DNA of 64,000 nucleotides from Lymantria dispar (Eukaryota > Arthropoda > Insecta > Lepidoptera > Erebidae), in NCBI GenBank assembly GCA_032191425.1, contig CM063446.1, positions 4,030,001-4,094,000 of the forward strand, written 5' to 3'. The notes under the pieces are model-generated. The model saw only the letters and a program-made list of their open reading frames with translations, ran no database searches and was not told the DNA's origin. Shown here in pieces: positions 32,455 to 42,499 of this stretch. Positions within the stretch are counted from its first letter, which is position 1. Every line of letters begins with the position of its first letter. Both the position numbers and the translations under genes were made by a program.

Positions 32455-32640
32455 ATAGCATTTTATTCAGATCTCTTAACTAATTACAATAAATTTTGAA
32501 CTTAAAAACTAACGCTTCTTATACTAAATAAACTATTTAAACTAATATCCGTTTCTTGGTTATCATTGCTAGATCTGTTTGCCAATCAGCAAAGGCCTCC
32601 TCCAACCTTTTCCATTCAGTTCTTTCTTGAGCCACTCAGT
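32455..32640 (-). pseudogene. 3' end of another LINE ORF
   Basis: On the minus strand about 30 codons read ERTEWKRLEEAFADWQTD...TKKRILV-stop (stop at 32537-32539), followed by an AT-rich UTR with GAATAAAATGC. An acidic/aromatic WxxLEEAFADW end of this kind is typical of RTE-like endonuclease/reverse transcriptases in insects. Only this tail is present. Confidence 0.55.
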
Positions 32641-32667
32641 TCCACATAAGTAATTATTGCATGTAAT

Positions 32668-33061
32668 CTTAGAATGATAACGTATAGAAGGATAGTGTCA
32701 GTACTTCGAACGTTCGAAACATGAATCTAAAAATACTACATGCGCGCAGACGATTACACATATACACACGCACACCACTATACAAATTATGAAATCAAAT
32801 TTGTTTTTATTAACATTAATCGTCGAAATACTTTTAAAAGTAATGTTAAAAACCTTTTTATGTTTTTCAAATGTGTTGTGACACCATTTGAATACACAAA
32901 TCATCATAATTACCTATGTATTTTTTAAGAGTTGCGTACGTACGTGCAGTACAGTGACCTTGTACATTACGGAACGGTTCCGGCGTAAGCTCCATTAGGC
33001 TCCAATTGAAATGCTTCACTTTTTATGCGCGAACTTACCTTCTATACGTTTTTATTCTAAG
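32668..33061 (+). mobile_element. hAT-type MITE, 394 bp
   Basis: Ends CTTAGAATGATAACGTATAG and CTATACGTTTTTATTCTAAG; TSD CATGTAAT at 32660-32667 and 33062-33069. Same orientation as the copy 0.6 kb upstream. Confidence 0.85.
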
Positions 33062-33407
33062 CATGTAATATTAAAATTATTTAAAATTAAACCATTTTAT
33101 TTTCTTCATAAAGGAAAGGGTTGATTGACAAAAGAAATTGGGACAATTAAAATGTAAACTTGGGAAGTTACAAAGTACAAAAGTCAAAAGGACCAAGTTT
33201 TAGAAATTTGAACTTAATTATTGTTTTAAGTTTCTGTGTAATGACGGAGATTAAAATGTGATATGTTAATAGCTATCCGTGTGGTGACGGAGGAAGAATA
33301 CGAATCATCACTCCCTATCTTGCCCGTGGGTGTCGTAAATGACGTCTGACGGATATAATACGCATATTACATCTATGCAAGAGATGGAAAACTCAAAATA
33401 AAACCCT

Positions 33408-35585
33408 TTTTTTTTTTTTCTTTGTGGGTGGGCTGCGGCCGGCGCGCCTCCGCACCACTCCGTCCGGGGCGACAGAGGGGCTTAAGCACGCAACTCCCGC
33501 AACCCACCCGAAAACCACCTCGCCTTCATCGTTGGGTCGACCACCGGAGCAGGTTTACTTGTCGTCAGTGGTCGGCCCGACGGAATACCCCCTACGCGGG
33601 GTACCCTCCCATCGACCGACGTCCCCCCCTCGTGGAGGACGTCAGTCTTTCCTCACGCGGTCGGCCTCTCGGCGGGTGACGGACTAATCCCCGGTCACGT
33701 CACCCGCGGCCTCGGCTAGGGCGGCATGAGGCGCAGGTAGTTGCGCCTGCGCCGCCCCAGTCGCCGGCGGCGGATCTCCTCATCGAGGCTGCGCTCCACG
33801 CGCAGACGATCCGCCGCCTCCTTCTGCGAGATCACTGTCTCGCAGAAGGCTGCGACCGCGTCCCAGTTCCCGACGCTGTCGACCATCGCCCTAGCGATAG
33901 CCGGCAGCGTCAGGTCGGCACCGATGATTGCGACGAGTTCACGGCGCTGCACTGCCCAAGCCGCGCAGGCCTCGAGCGTGTGGCGCGCCGTGTCCTCGTC
34001 GCAATCGCAGTGGTGGCAGGACGGTGTACTCTCCCTCCTTACGACCCTGTGCAGGTATTTGGCGAAGCTCCCGTGCCCCGTCAACACCTGCACTAGTCGG
34101 AAGGAGAGCACCCCGTGCCGCCTTTCCAACCACTGCATCAACACCGGCCGGAATGCCTCCACGGTTCGCACCCCGAACCGAGGCCTCTCCAGCCGGACTG
34201 CCCAACGGGCAATGACGTCTCGGCGGGCGTCGATGCGCCAGGCGGTGAGCTCCCTTAACGAGATCTCACCGCCCTCCGCTCGCACCCCCGTCACCCGCCG
34301 ATACAATCCGGCGAGCATCTCCGCTTCCAGGTCCCACGGGGGAGTCCCGGCCAATAGGCACGCTGCCTCCGTCGCCACCGTGCGGTATCCGCGGATGGCC
34401 CTGACCGCCATGACCCTCTGTGGTCGCCACAGAAGGGCCCTTAGTCGGACGGTCAAGGACCCCGCCCACACCGGTGCGCCGTACAGGACCATCGACCGGA
34501 TGACCCCCGTGTACAGCCGTCGGCACGTAGCGCTCGGTCCGCCCACGTTCGGCATAAGCCACGATAGGGGGGACGCCGCGCCGACGAGCCGCGGAGCGAG
34601 CCTGCGGAAATGCTCCCGGAACCACCATTGACCGTCGAGCACCAGGCCCAAGTACCTCATATGGGCCCGGATGCTGATGTCAACCGATCGGATGGTGACC
34701 GAGACGCCGATGGGAGGGCTCATAAGGCGCCCATGGAACAAGAGGGCCTCCGTCTTGTCCAGGGCGACCCTCAACCCCAGCGCCTCGATCCGCCTGACGA
34801 CCTCTTCGGTGCCATAGGTCGCCAGGCTTACCCGCCTCTTCTAGCGTCCCACCGCGGGCTGTGACGAGCATGTCGTCGGCGTAACAAATCACGCCCAGCC
34901 CGGGCGGGAGGCTCCCCCGCAACGCCCAGTCGTAGCCGATGTTCCACAGGGTGGGTCCGAGGACCGACCCCTGTGGGACACCGCACGTCATGGGCGTTCG
35001 CACAACGTCCCCTGCTCGGTTGGTACAGAGGACGCTGCGCCCCACCAAATAGTCTGCCACTAGCCGCCTCAGGTAAGCTGGCACTCCGTGATACCGGAGC
35101 GCCTCCCTGATGCAGCTGAATGGCAGACTATTGAATGCGTTGGCGATGTCTAGGGACACCGCCAACAGCACTCCCCCACCGGTGACGGCCTCAGTCGCCA
35201 TGGCCCTCAGGCGCAACAGAGCCGCGATCGTCGAACGACCCCTCCTAAACCCAAACTGGGCGTCCGACAGATCGGGCTCCGTGCCGACGAGGTGCCGCTC
35301 GATGCGGGCAGCTACCACCCTCTCCAGTAGCTTGCCCGTATCATCGAGCAGCACGATAGGCCTGTAGGCCGAAGGCGACCCCGGAGACCGTCCCGGCTTC
35401 GGCAGGAGCACCAGCCTTCCCTCCTTCCAGCACGCAGGGAACCGTCCGGACGCTAAACACGCGTCGAACAGCTCCCTGAGACGGGGACCCAGGTGGTCGA
35501 GGACCAGGCCCAACACGCGGTTTGGAACACCGTCGGGCCCGGGGGCGGTGGACTTTACGCACATGCGCGCCACCGCCACTCCCAT
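33408..35585 (-). mobile_element. R1-clade LINE, 5'-truncated, 13-bp TSD
   Basis: The TSD AAAATAAAACCCT is at 33395-33407 and 35586-35598. Poly(A) is a T run ending near 33419. The 3' UTR (33420-33715) is the CGGCCGGCGCGCCTCCGC subfamily, with hairpin arms GGGTCGACCACCGG / GTGGTCGGCCC. Truncation falls just before the reverse transcriptase, so the endonuclease is absent. Confidence 0.9.
33716..35585 (-). pseudogene. R1-clade ORF2 remnant: reverse transcriptase and CCHC knuckle
   Basis: On the minus strand the frame begins in the linker (VKSTAPGPDGVPNRV), passes LLPKPGRSPGSPSAYRP, SLDIANAFNSLP (first catalytic Asp), CGVPQGSVLGP and CYADDMLVTA (the YADD catalytic pair). One extra base near 34830 shifts the frame just after YADD; the second frame continues VALDKTEALLFHG through the knuckle CHHCDCDEDTARHTLEAC to NYLRLMPP-stop at 33716. 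It lacks the endonuclease and is frameshifted, so it is dead. It aligns to residues of about 455-1075 of the intact ORF2 at 46757. Confidence 0.9.
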
Positions 35586-35744
35586 AAAATAAAACCCTGT
35601 ACCAACCTGTTTGACCAGCATGGTATAGTAAGGTTAATTTCCCTCCTATTGTGGAGGAGGCTCAAGCCCAACAATAGGATGTATGAGCTAAAATGACAAT
35701 GCTAATAGCTTACTTAAAAAAAAAAAATTTCCCGTCATTATTAT

Positions 35745-36005
35745 GTTAGGTCATATATGTTCTACTGATGGTTTCAAATAATCTTCCTTCAGGAGGGAAA
35801 TTGACCTAATATACCATGCTTGCAAGAAAAAAGAAAACTTGAAATAAAACGCAACTCGTCTAGAGTTGCGTTTTATTTCAAGTTTTCTTTTTTCTCTCTC
35901 TCTCTTACAATAGATCTCTGCATATCATATCTCTTTGTCGTATTTTACGACAACCATGAATAGAAAAAATAGTGGTGAATTATGTTCTTATTCCGTCTCC
36001 ACATT
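35745..36005 (-). repeat. SINE-like repeat carrying a templated hairpin
   Basis: ATTATGTTAGGTCATATATG, AATATACCATGCT, then a perfect palindrome (35825-35895), TCTCTCTCTC, GTCGTATTTTACGACAACC, CCGTCTCCACATTG. The palindrome includes the family's own TTTTATTTCAAGTTTTC block. Confidence 0.65.
35825..35895. other. Perfect 33-bp inverted repeat with 5-nt loop
   Basis: Arms 35825-35857 and 35863-35895 are exact complements around the loop GTCTA. Only the right arm belongs to the normal SINE-like sequence; the left arm looks like a reverse copy of it that replaced the region between ACCATGCT and TTTTATTTC. This is the signature of a replication template switch. Confidence 0.85.
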
Positions 36006-36284
36006 GACACTGATTTTCTCTTAAGTGTCATAAAAACCAGCTAAGGGAGCACTAATTATTGAGTTGTAGCACTTGCCTGATACATTCATAAGTGCTATCG
36101 CCAATCTCCTGATAAGCGTGGCATAATCTCAGCTTAGTCTCCCCGGCCTATGTCTTCCAGCGGTCTCCAATAGACTGATTTATAAACTGTTTCAAGAGCA
36201 ACGTGGAACACTTTACTAAGTTCTAGTATATTCCTTTAGTTTTTAAAGTGAAATTTTTATTACATCGGCGCAAACTTTTGCCTC

Positions 36285-36420
36285 CATCTATTGCATGTCG
36301 CGTGACGGTTGGCCGTGGAGTAGGGTTAAAGTGAAAGGCGCTCGACAAAGCAGCCGAGTCCAATATGGCGGCGTTCGCATCAGCTGACCGTGTACTGTAT
36401 AGATTATTACTCATTTGTGC
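36285..36420. other. CpG-rich island-like stretch
   Basis: GCATGTCGCGTGACGGTTGG, AAAGGCGCTCGACAAAGC, CCAATATGGCGGCGTTCGC. The density of CpG and an ATGGCGGC word stand out from the AT-rich surround. It could be a regulatory start region or an old exon; a 63-codon minus frame covers it but is not recognised. Confidence 0.3.
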
Positions 36421-36655
36421 CAGTGCTTCATGCTATTTGTTTGTTTTTATCAGTGTTTAATTTAAATGTTGCTATTTTTTAAGTTAAGTTTCACTTTTAC
36501 CGTGGTTTCATAAAACCACACAATAATTTTTTTTTGTTTCTATATACTACACACGCTTTGATATCGTTAGGCAATTGATTGTATAACTGTGTTCCTCTGA
36601 ACAACATCATTTTCACATCATAATTAATATGTGGGTGTATTTCAATTATACTTAT

Positions 36656-36898
36656 TTTCCGTGTGATGACATAGTAAGAATACAATTCACCACCCCCTTT
36701 CTCGTCCGTGGTTGTCGTAAAAAACAACTTAGGGATATGCAGGTAACATCTAAGCAAGGAAAAGCAAACTCAAAACAAAACTCTATACCAACCACGTCTG
36801 ACCAGCGTGATATAGTATGTCAACTCCCCCGGACTAATTCAACGGCTCAACTCGTACACTCCCGGCAATGGGACATCTATGAGCTGAGCCGATGAATT
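36656..36898 (+). repeat. (ATG)n-tailed SINE-like repeat
   Basis: CCGTGTGATGACATAGTAAG, CTCGTCCGTGGTTGTCG, CTGACCAGCGTGATATAG, ATGAGCTGAGCCGATGAA. Confidence 0.7.
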
Positions 36899-36971
36899 AG
36901 TATTGAAATAAAAAAAAATAAACAGAAGAACCAACTTATCCATAAGCTAATTGTAAAGAAATGATTTATCT

Positions 36972-37410
36972 CTTAGAATAATAACGTATAGAAGTATAAC
37001 GTATAGTATCGGTACTTAAACGATCAAAAACATGAAACCAAAAATACTATGAACATGCGCGCACGCGATTACACACGTACACACACACACACCACCATAT
37101 AAATTATGAAATCAAATTTTGTTTTTATTAGCATAAATCATCGAAATACTTTAAAAAGTAATGTTAATAATCTTTTACATTTATTATGAAAAACATAAAT
37201 ACATTTTTTATGTTTTTCAAATGTGTTGTGACACCATTTGAATGCACAAATTGTCATAATTATCTGTTTATTTTTTAAGAGTTGCGTACGTACGTGCAGT
37301 ACAGTGACCTTATACACTACGTAACGGTCCGGCGTAAGCTCCATTAAGCTCCAATTTAAATGCTTCATTTTTTGTGCGCGGACTTACCATCTATACGTTA
37401 TTATTCTAAG
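36972..37410 (+). mobile_element. hAT-type MITE, 439 bp
   Basis: Ends CTTAGAATAATAACGTATAG and CTATACGTTATTATTCTAAG. It has a short local duplication near the left end (ACGTATAGAAGTATAACGTATAG). The TSD is eroded (ATTTATCT against GATTTCTT). Confidence 0.8.
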
Positions 37411-37411
37411 G

Positions 37412-37885
37412 ATTTCTTCTCAACCTTTAAAATCATTAAAAATCCTATATGCTGCTTTAAATTTATTTACATCGATTTAAATTAATCAGTTAAATTTTAA
37501 TCTTGATCCAAGATAGGATATTAATTAACTAACTCATCAACGGGTGGTCCAATTAGTAAGTTTTTAAACTATTCTCATTTCTTTCTATCCCTAAATATAA
37601 AAAAGGATAATATCATCGTTCTTAATTCAAATGCCGGCAGCTTAAGTAATTAGATGGTATTCCAAATGCCATATTGGTTTTACTTTTGTCGTAACTTATT
37701 TTTTTTATGGACAAATGGGCTGTTTGAATTGTTAATTGTTTTTAATGATCGCTACTTTATTAATTAATATGTATAAAACATTTTTAAAGAGACCGGGTAG
37801 CGTTTAAATAGTTTACAATATGAAAATATGAGTTATTAAAAAAAATATGAGCAAAAACCTAATTGCGTCGTTTACAAAAATATTT
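37412..37885. other. AT-rich spacer
   Basis: No gene seen. Confidence 0.4.
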
Positions 37886-37889
37886 TTTT

Positions 37890-38075
37890 CATCATTTAGG
37901 CTCATATACGTCCCACTACTGGGCTCGAGAAGCGTCGGAAAGTTCGGTATAGAGTTTGCCTTCTCTTGCATAGATGTTATATACATACCTATTATATCCC
38001 TTATTGTTAGTCGTTTTTTACGACATCCACGGCCAAGATAGGGAGTGGTGAATTATTCTCAATCTGTCACCACAC
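37890..38075 (-). repeat. SINE-like repeat with internal deletion
   Basis: CATCATTTAGGCTCATATACG, TACTGGGCTCGAG, then a jump to CTTCTCTTGCATAG, GTCGTTTTTTACGACATCC, CTGTCACCACACG. Confidence 0.7.
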
Positions 38076-38322
38076 GAAAAACTCTTTTTATAACTGTAAT
38101 TTATTATTAAATTTTTAATGCGGATTATTAAGTGTTTTTTTTTAGTTTTTGTATAAATAATTTATTTTCTTAATTTTGGTGTTGCAAAGCTATTTAAACT
38201 GAAGAAATTTGATAAACTTATTTAATTTATTACATTGCCAATGGTTTTTGATGACGTGTAAAAATTCAATTCGGCTAATAAAAATCGTGAAAAACTATGT
38301 TATAATGAATATATATATATAA

Positions 38323-38545
38323 CTAGCAACCTGCCCTCGCTTCGCTTCGGTTTCAGTCGTCTTACCCGCGTAGTGCCCGTTCCCGTGGGAATACCGGGAT
38401 AAAATATAGCCTATGTTACTCCCTGATAATATAGCTTTCCATTGGTGAAAGAATTTTTGAAATCTGTCCAGTAGTTTCGGAGCCTATTCAATACAAACAA
38501 ACAAACAAACAAACAAATCTTTCCTCTTTATAATATTAGTATAGA
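38323..38545 (-). repeat. Helitron-like CTAG-family repeat
   Basis: ACTAGCAACCTGCCCTCGC, CTTCGGTTTCAGTCGTC, CCCGTTCCCGTGGGAATACC, ATAGCTTTCCATTGGTG, CAAACAAACAAACAAACAAA, TATAATATTAGTATAG. It is flanked by a TATATA tract at the left. Confidence 0.7.
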
Positions 38546-38569
38546 AGTATAGAACATAATGAAATCATT

Positions 38570-38812
38570 TCATCATCATCATCTCAGCCCATACACGTCC
38601 CACTGTTGGGCTCGGACCTCCTTCACTATGAGAGGGAAATTGACCTACTATAACCACGCTGGTCAGACGTATTGGTATAGGGTTTTGTTTCGAGTTTCCC
38701 TTCTCATGCATAGATATTATATGCATATTATATCCCTTAGTGGTCTTTTACGACATCCATGGGTAAAAGAGGGGGTGGTGAATTGTATTCTTACTCCGTC
38801 ACCACACGGAAC
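38570..38812 (-). repeat. (ATG)n-tailed SINE-like repeat, well preserved
   Basis: ATCATCATCATCTCAGCCC to CCGTCACCACACGGAACAC. AATGAAAT occurs just outside both ends (about 38559 and 38815), a probable TSD. Confidence 0.8.
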
Positions 38813-38860
38813 ACAATGAAATAATACATAATTATTGTTTGTGACTTTATAAGCCTATAA

Positions 38861-39015
38861 GGACGCCCCCCCACTAGGTGGACCGATGACCTAGTGAAAG
38901 TAGCTGGGCGTCGTTGGATGCAGGCGGCACAGGACCGCTCATTGTGGCGCAACATGAGGGAGGTCTACGTCCAGCAGTAGACGGCGATAGGCTGAAATGA
39001 TGATGATGAATGATG
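38861..39015 (+). mobile_element. RTE-B LINE 3' end with 10-bp TSD
   Basis: A severely 5'-truncated copy: the frame fragment reads RWTDDLVKVAGRRWMQAAQD, WRNMREVYVQQ, stop, then GGCTGAAATGATGATGATG. TSD AAGCCTATAA at 38851-38860 and 39016-39025. It defines the 3' end of the RTE-B family. Confidence 0.85.
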
Positions 39016-39289
39016 AAGCCTATAAAACTCTCCTTGTAATAGGTTAAATTAATAATTGCGTTTCAGACTAGCAATAAAAAAAGTATATTCAAGTTCCACT
39101 AAAAGCTTTTACCTTAACCACCGACACATTTTAACTGTTCCTGCGTTGTAGAACTCGGCAGTTACCGAAATGCCGGCAACCAAGAATGAGTTACATTTTA
39201 GAAACTCGAACCAATTTACAAGGGTTGCTACATGACATGTTTTTATTTCACTTAAGCATGACCATTTATTATGTGTTTAAAAAATATGA

Positions 39290-39415
39290 GCCGGCCCTCG
39301 GGACGCCTGGTAGATGTGAAACATCGAAATTATTTTGTACAAATAAAATGCATAAAATAATAGATTACGACAGAAATTAATATGGCATAACGCAAAATTA
39401 ACTATTGCGATTTTT
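39290..39415 (-). repeat. Unclassified repeat end (same as in 4745-5127)
   Basis: GCCCTCGGGACGCCTGGTAG, GTGAAACATCGAAATTATTT, GATTACGACAGAAATTAAT. Third copy in the window outside the tandem units. Confidence 0.5.
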
Positions 39416-39599
39416 ATCCTGAAAATTATGATTTTTATCCAACAATCATTAATTTTCATTAAATAAAAGAGTTAAAAATTCAAAAATATTTTAAATTGTG
39501 ACAACTGAATCTTTTAATCGGTGACTTTGGTAATAATATAATAGTTATATTCGATGCCTCTGACGGTATTATTGTGATATTTGGTAGGAACTATACTTA

Positions 39600-39830
39600 C
39601 TATCATATAGCGTGGCGACGGGTCGCCACGGCATGCGTCGCCACGGCACCAATCGGTTTTACATGCGACTATAGATGTTTTACATCAAAAATAGTCGATG
39701 TGAGATAATGGCTAGGAATGCTACCAACCCTTACATTACTCGTGGGTAAAGTGGGTAGGTCAATTTCTCTCCTATTAAGGAGGAGACCCGAGCTCAGATG
39801 TGGGACTCATGTGAGCTGAGATGATGAAAA
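39600..39830 (+). repeat. GC-rich mini-repeat and SINE-like 3' part
   Basis: 39608-39650 has GGCGACGGGTCGCCACGGC followed by GTCGCCACGGCACC. 39718-39828 is a SINE-like tail (GGAGGAGACCCGAGCTCAG, GAGCTGAGATGATGAAAA). Confidence 0.5.
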
Positions 39831-39841
39831 GTCGACTAAAA

Positions 39842-39976
39842 CCTTATAATAATAACGTATAGAAGGTAAGTCCACGCACAAAAAAAAAATGAAGCATTTA
39901 AATTGGAGCCTAATAGAGTTTACGCCAGACCGTTCCGTAGTGTACAATGTCACTATACTGTACCGCACGTACGTAC
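39842..39976 (-). mobile_element. hAT-type MITE, truncated
   Basis: Starts CCTTATAATAATAACGTATAG, then AATTGGAGCCTAATAGAG and CACGTACGTAC, i.e. the reverse of the right end of other copies; the other end is missing. Confidence 0.7.
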
Positions 39977-39989
39977 ACAACAGAGATTG

Positions 39990-40080
39990 CAACCCGGTAT
40001 GTTTCGCAACCCGGCCAGGCCCGGTTGCATTCGTCGCCAACCCGGCCGGCTCCGCCGGGCCCGGCTGGGTTATATTAGCG
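39990..40080. other. GC-rich CCGG-repeat patch
   Basis: AACCCGGTATGTTTCGC, AACCCGGCCAGGCCCGG, AACCCGGCCGGCTCCGCC, GGGCCCGGCTGGGTT: variants of a CCCGGC motif repeated about five times. A comparable patch is at 40786-40856. Nature unknown. Confidence 0.4.
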
Positions 40081-40780
40081 ATGAAACCATTAAAGTATTT
40101 TATGAAAATTTTCTAAATATGAATGGAAAAGGACAACGATTCAACATTAATATTTATTTTAAACTGGCTTATGAACAGTTATCACAATAATCAGTCACAC
40201 TCAAGTCTCAAAATCACACTTAATACATAATTGATTACTTTTACTTATGGACAGAAAAATAACATTAGTATTAGTTAATTCATATTCACGCATATTCATT
40301 TTTATAAGTTTAAACAAGCAGGTCTTTCACTTTACACCTTATAGTGTCTACCTATTTGTAAACATAGTATTAAAATAAGAAACTAATAACGCAGCTAAAA
40401 GTACTAAACGTGTCATAACAACTTAGATTAGATAGATAGATAAACTTTGATAGCTTTGGTATAAACGAAACGAATTCTTATCTGCTAAAAGTAAAGTATT
40501 ATGTTTTTTCTTAAACTTAGATTATTAATACTAGCGAGTGTTACTGTTACTAATTGAGCAGATAGCGAAATCTTATAGGCTAGGCCGTATTGTAACTGTA
40601 AACAACCAAACTTGTATAGTCTTAACTAACAAAATTTAACGTAAAATTGGTTACGTTACGTAGGCTTTATAAGTATATTATAACAAAACAAAAATTATAT
40701 TCTAACTGTGCAAGTTAGAATATACTTTTTGTAAGGCAAAACAATTATGTTTTAATTTGAAAGAATGATCTTAAAAAGCT
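40081..40780. other. AT-rich spacer
   Basis: No gene seen. Confidence 0.4.
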
Positions 40781-40785
40781 GGTCA

Positions 40786-40856
40786 TCCTTACCGGGTCCG
40801 GTGACCGGGCCCGATGGGTGCCTAAAAGGGCATCCACCGGGCCAGGTAGTATTTTT
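40786..40856. other. GC-rich CCGG-repeat patch
   Basis: TTACCGGGTCCGGTGACCGG, GCCCGATGGGTGCC, GGGCATCCACCGGGCC; contains an imperfect palindrome around GGTGACCGGGCCC. Confidence 0.4.
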
Positions 40857-40878
40857 GGCTATTTTTGGTAAAACATTG

Positions 40879-41067
40879 AATTTTTTTTTAGGCTTGGGCC
40901 ATGGTCAGCTCGCTCGCTCCGTTGGGGGCGACAGATGGGCGCCGCGCGGCCCCATGATCCACTCATGGCACGTCGCCTTCGTCGTTGGGCCGACCACCGG
41001 TGCAGATTTCCTTGTCTTCAGTGATCGGCCCGACGGAATACCCCGGTCGCGAGGTACCCTCCCCTAC
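40879..41067 (-). mobile_element. R1-clade LINE 3'-UTR fragment, 10-bp TSD
   Basis: T run, GGCTTGGGCCATGGTCAGC, GGGGGCGACAGATGGGCG, hairpin arms GGGCCGACCACCGG / GTGATCGGCCC. TSD TAAAACATTG at 40869-40878 and 41068-41077. Confidence 0.85.
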
Positions 41068-41291
41068 TAAAACATTGTCCTGGGCCAACTTCATCTGGTG
41101 CAGTTTGGTCACCAATCATTTTTCTGATGTCAGGAGGCGGGCGTAAAACTATTGTCAATCTTTTACAAAATGTATTGAATGAAGTTATATATTGAGTCGA
41201 CTCTTAAGTAATTGAGATAAGAGCAAGATGATCATGTGTTTAAAAATAAACGAATTTGTATCAATGATGTTTGATTTTTGCGCGATAATAC

Positions 41292-41470
41292 ACATTTAAA
41301 ATAAAACATTTTTACGAAATTAATCGAGTTTATATTTGATATTTAATTTTCTGATGCTTCGAACAATTTGCAGCATTCATGGTCATGACAAGACGAAAAC
41401 AAAAGTTGGAAAATTAGAAATCAAATAAAATCGCGATAAAATCCGTAAAAAAAGTTTAATTTAAATTTGT
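41292..41470. repeat. Hairpin MITE-like repeat, decayed
   Basis: AAAATAAAACATTTTTACG at the left, CGATAAAATCCGTAAAAAAAG at the right, core GCTTCGAACAATTTGCAGC. Confidence 0.6.
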
Positions 41471-41595
41471 TTTTATTTAAAGATTTACTTTACATTTATT
41501 ACAGGAGACACAAATTATATCCAGATACAGATCATGAGGTGTCCTGTTTGCTCGTAATAATAGCATTATATAAGTAGTCCAGGCAAGTGAAGCTC

Positions 41596-41720
41596 ATCTG
41601 GGCCGACCACGCATGTCAAGGACTAGTGGTCAACGAAATGGCGATGGCAAAGGAGGAGAGTTGGCCGCACGTCGTCCTACCATAACCCCAGACCCAATGG
41701 ACTTGGTGTCTGCCTGCCCA
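41596..41720 (+). mobile_element. Old R1-like LINE 3'-UTR fragment
   Basis: CTGGGCCGACCACGCATGTC, GGACTAGTGGTCAACG, GGCCGCACGTCGTCCTACC. Strongly diverged; recognisable by the hairpin arm and word order. Confidence 0.5.
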
Positions 41721-41839
41721 AAAAATACAAGTGAATTGGCTCGTAAAGTTTGTAACGAATAATTTAAAAATATACTCGTATAGGATAGTCTATCTTTGTT
41801 TCATTTTTCGCTGTTATAACAAGAAAAAATTTTCATTTA

Positions 41840-42025
41840 TTTCAGCTAGTATACGCCTTGCTGCATGGCTGGGCTAACTCGAACCACCTCTAGGATAGCA
41901 GGCTCCGCGCTGGTATAAAGATCTATTTCAAGTTTTCTCTTTATTGTATAGATATTACATGCGGTTTGTATCATTTAGTCGTCTTTTACGAGGTACACGG
42001 GCAAGATAGGGAGTGGTGAATCCAC
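41840..42025 (-). repeat. SINE-like repeat, decayed
   Basis: TTTCAGCTAGTATACGCC, GGGCTAACTCGAACC, GTCGTCTTTTACGAGGTAC, GATAGGGAGTGGTGAA. A further scrap lies at 42425-42500 (CTCATACACGTCCCAATGC). Confidence 0.6.
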
Positions 42026-42499
42026 GGAACCAACAACAACAGCTACCTCCCTGCCAAATTTAATCAAACCGTGAAAGATAACAAACATACATACACATTT
42101 ACAAAGTTTCGTATCAATAATATTAGTAATATGATTTTAACTAACAGCATTTCGCCATCCCTGTGAACGAGAAATAAGCTACATTTTTATAAAAATAATA
42201 ACGCCCAGACCTAGTTTCTATGAAAGCGTTAATGAACCTATTGAAAAGGTTGTGTCCACACCTTGTAGCTACTATTCACGAGAAATATTAACTATTTTAG
42301 TTTTCTTTTACTTCTTCAGCCTATTTCACTATTGCCCTTATGACTTTGCCATAATACAAGCTAACTGGCCTGGTATGCCGAGCTGATCACGTGACTTATT
42401 ATAATGAACTGTATGTAGTCTATCTACAGCTCATACACGTCCCAATGCTGGGCTCAAATTCCCTCCAAAATAAAAGGGTAATTGATCTAATATACCTAT

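Larger units (their letters stand above)
33276..35697 (+). repeat. (ATG)n-tailed SINE-like repeat split by a 2.2-kb R1 copy
   Basis: The 5' half is 33276-33407 (CCGTGTGGTGACGGAGG to AAAATAAAACCCT), the 3' half is 35586-35697 (same word, then GTACCAACCTGTTTGACCAG, GGAGGAGGCTCAAGCCCAAC). Both halves align with the full copy at 23101-23355. Confidence 0.85.

Noticed and set aside
33741..34631. 296-codon plus-strand frame
   Set aside because: Antisense shadow of the R1 reverse transcriptase remnant at 33716-35585.
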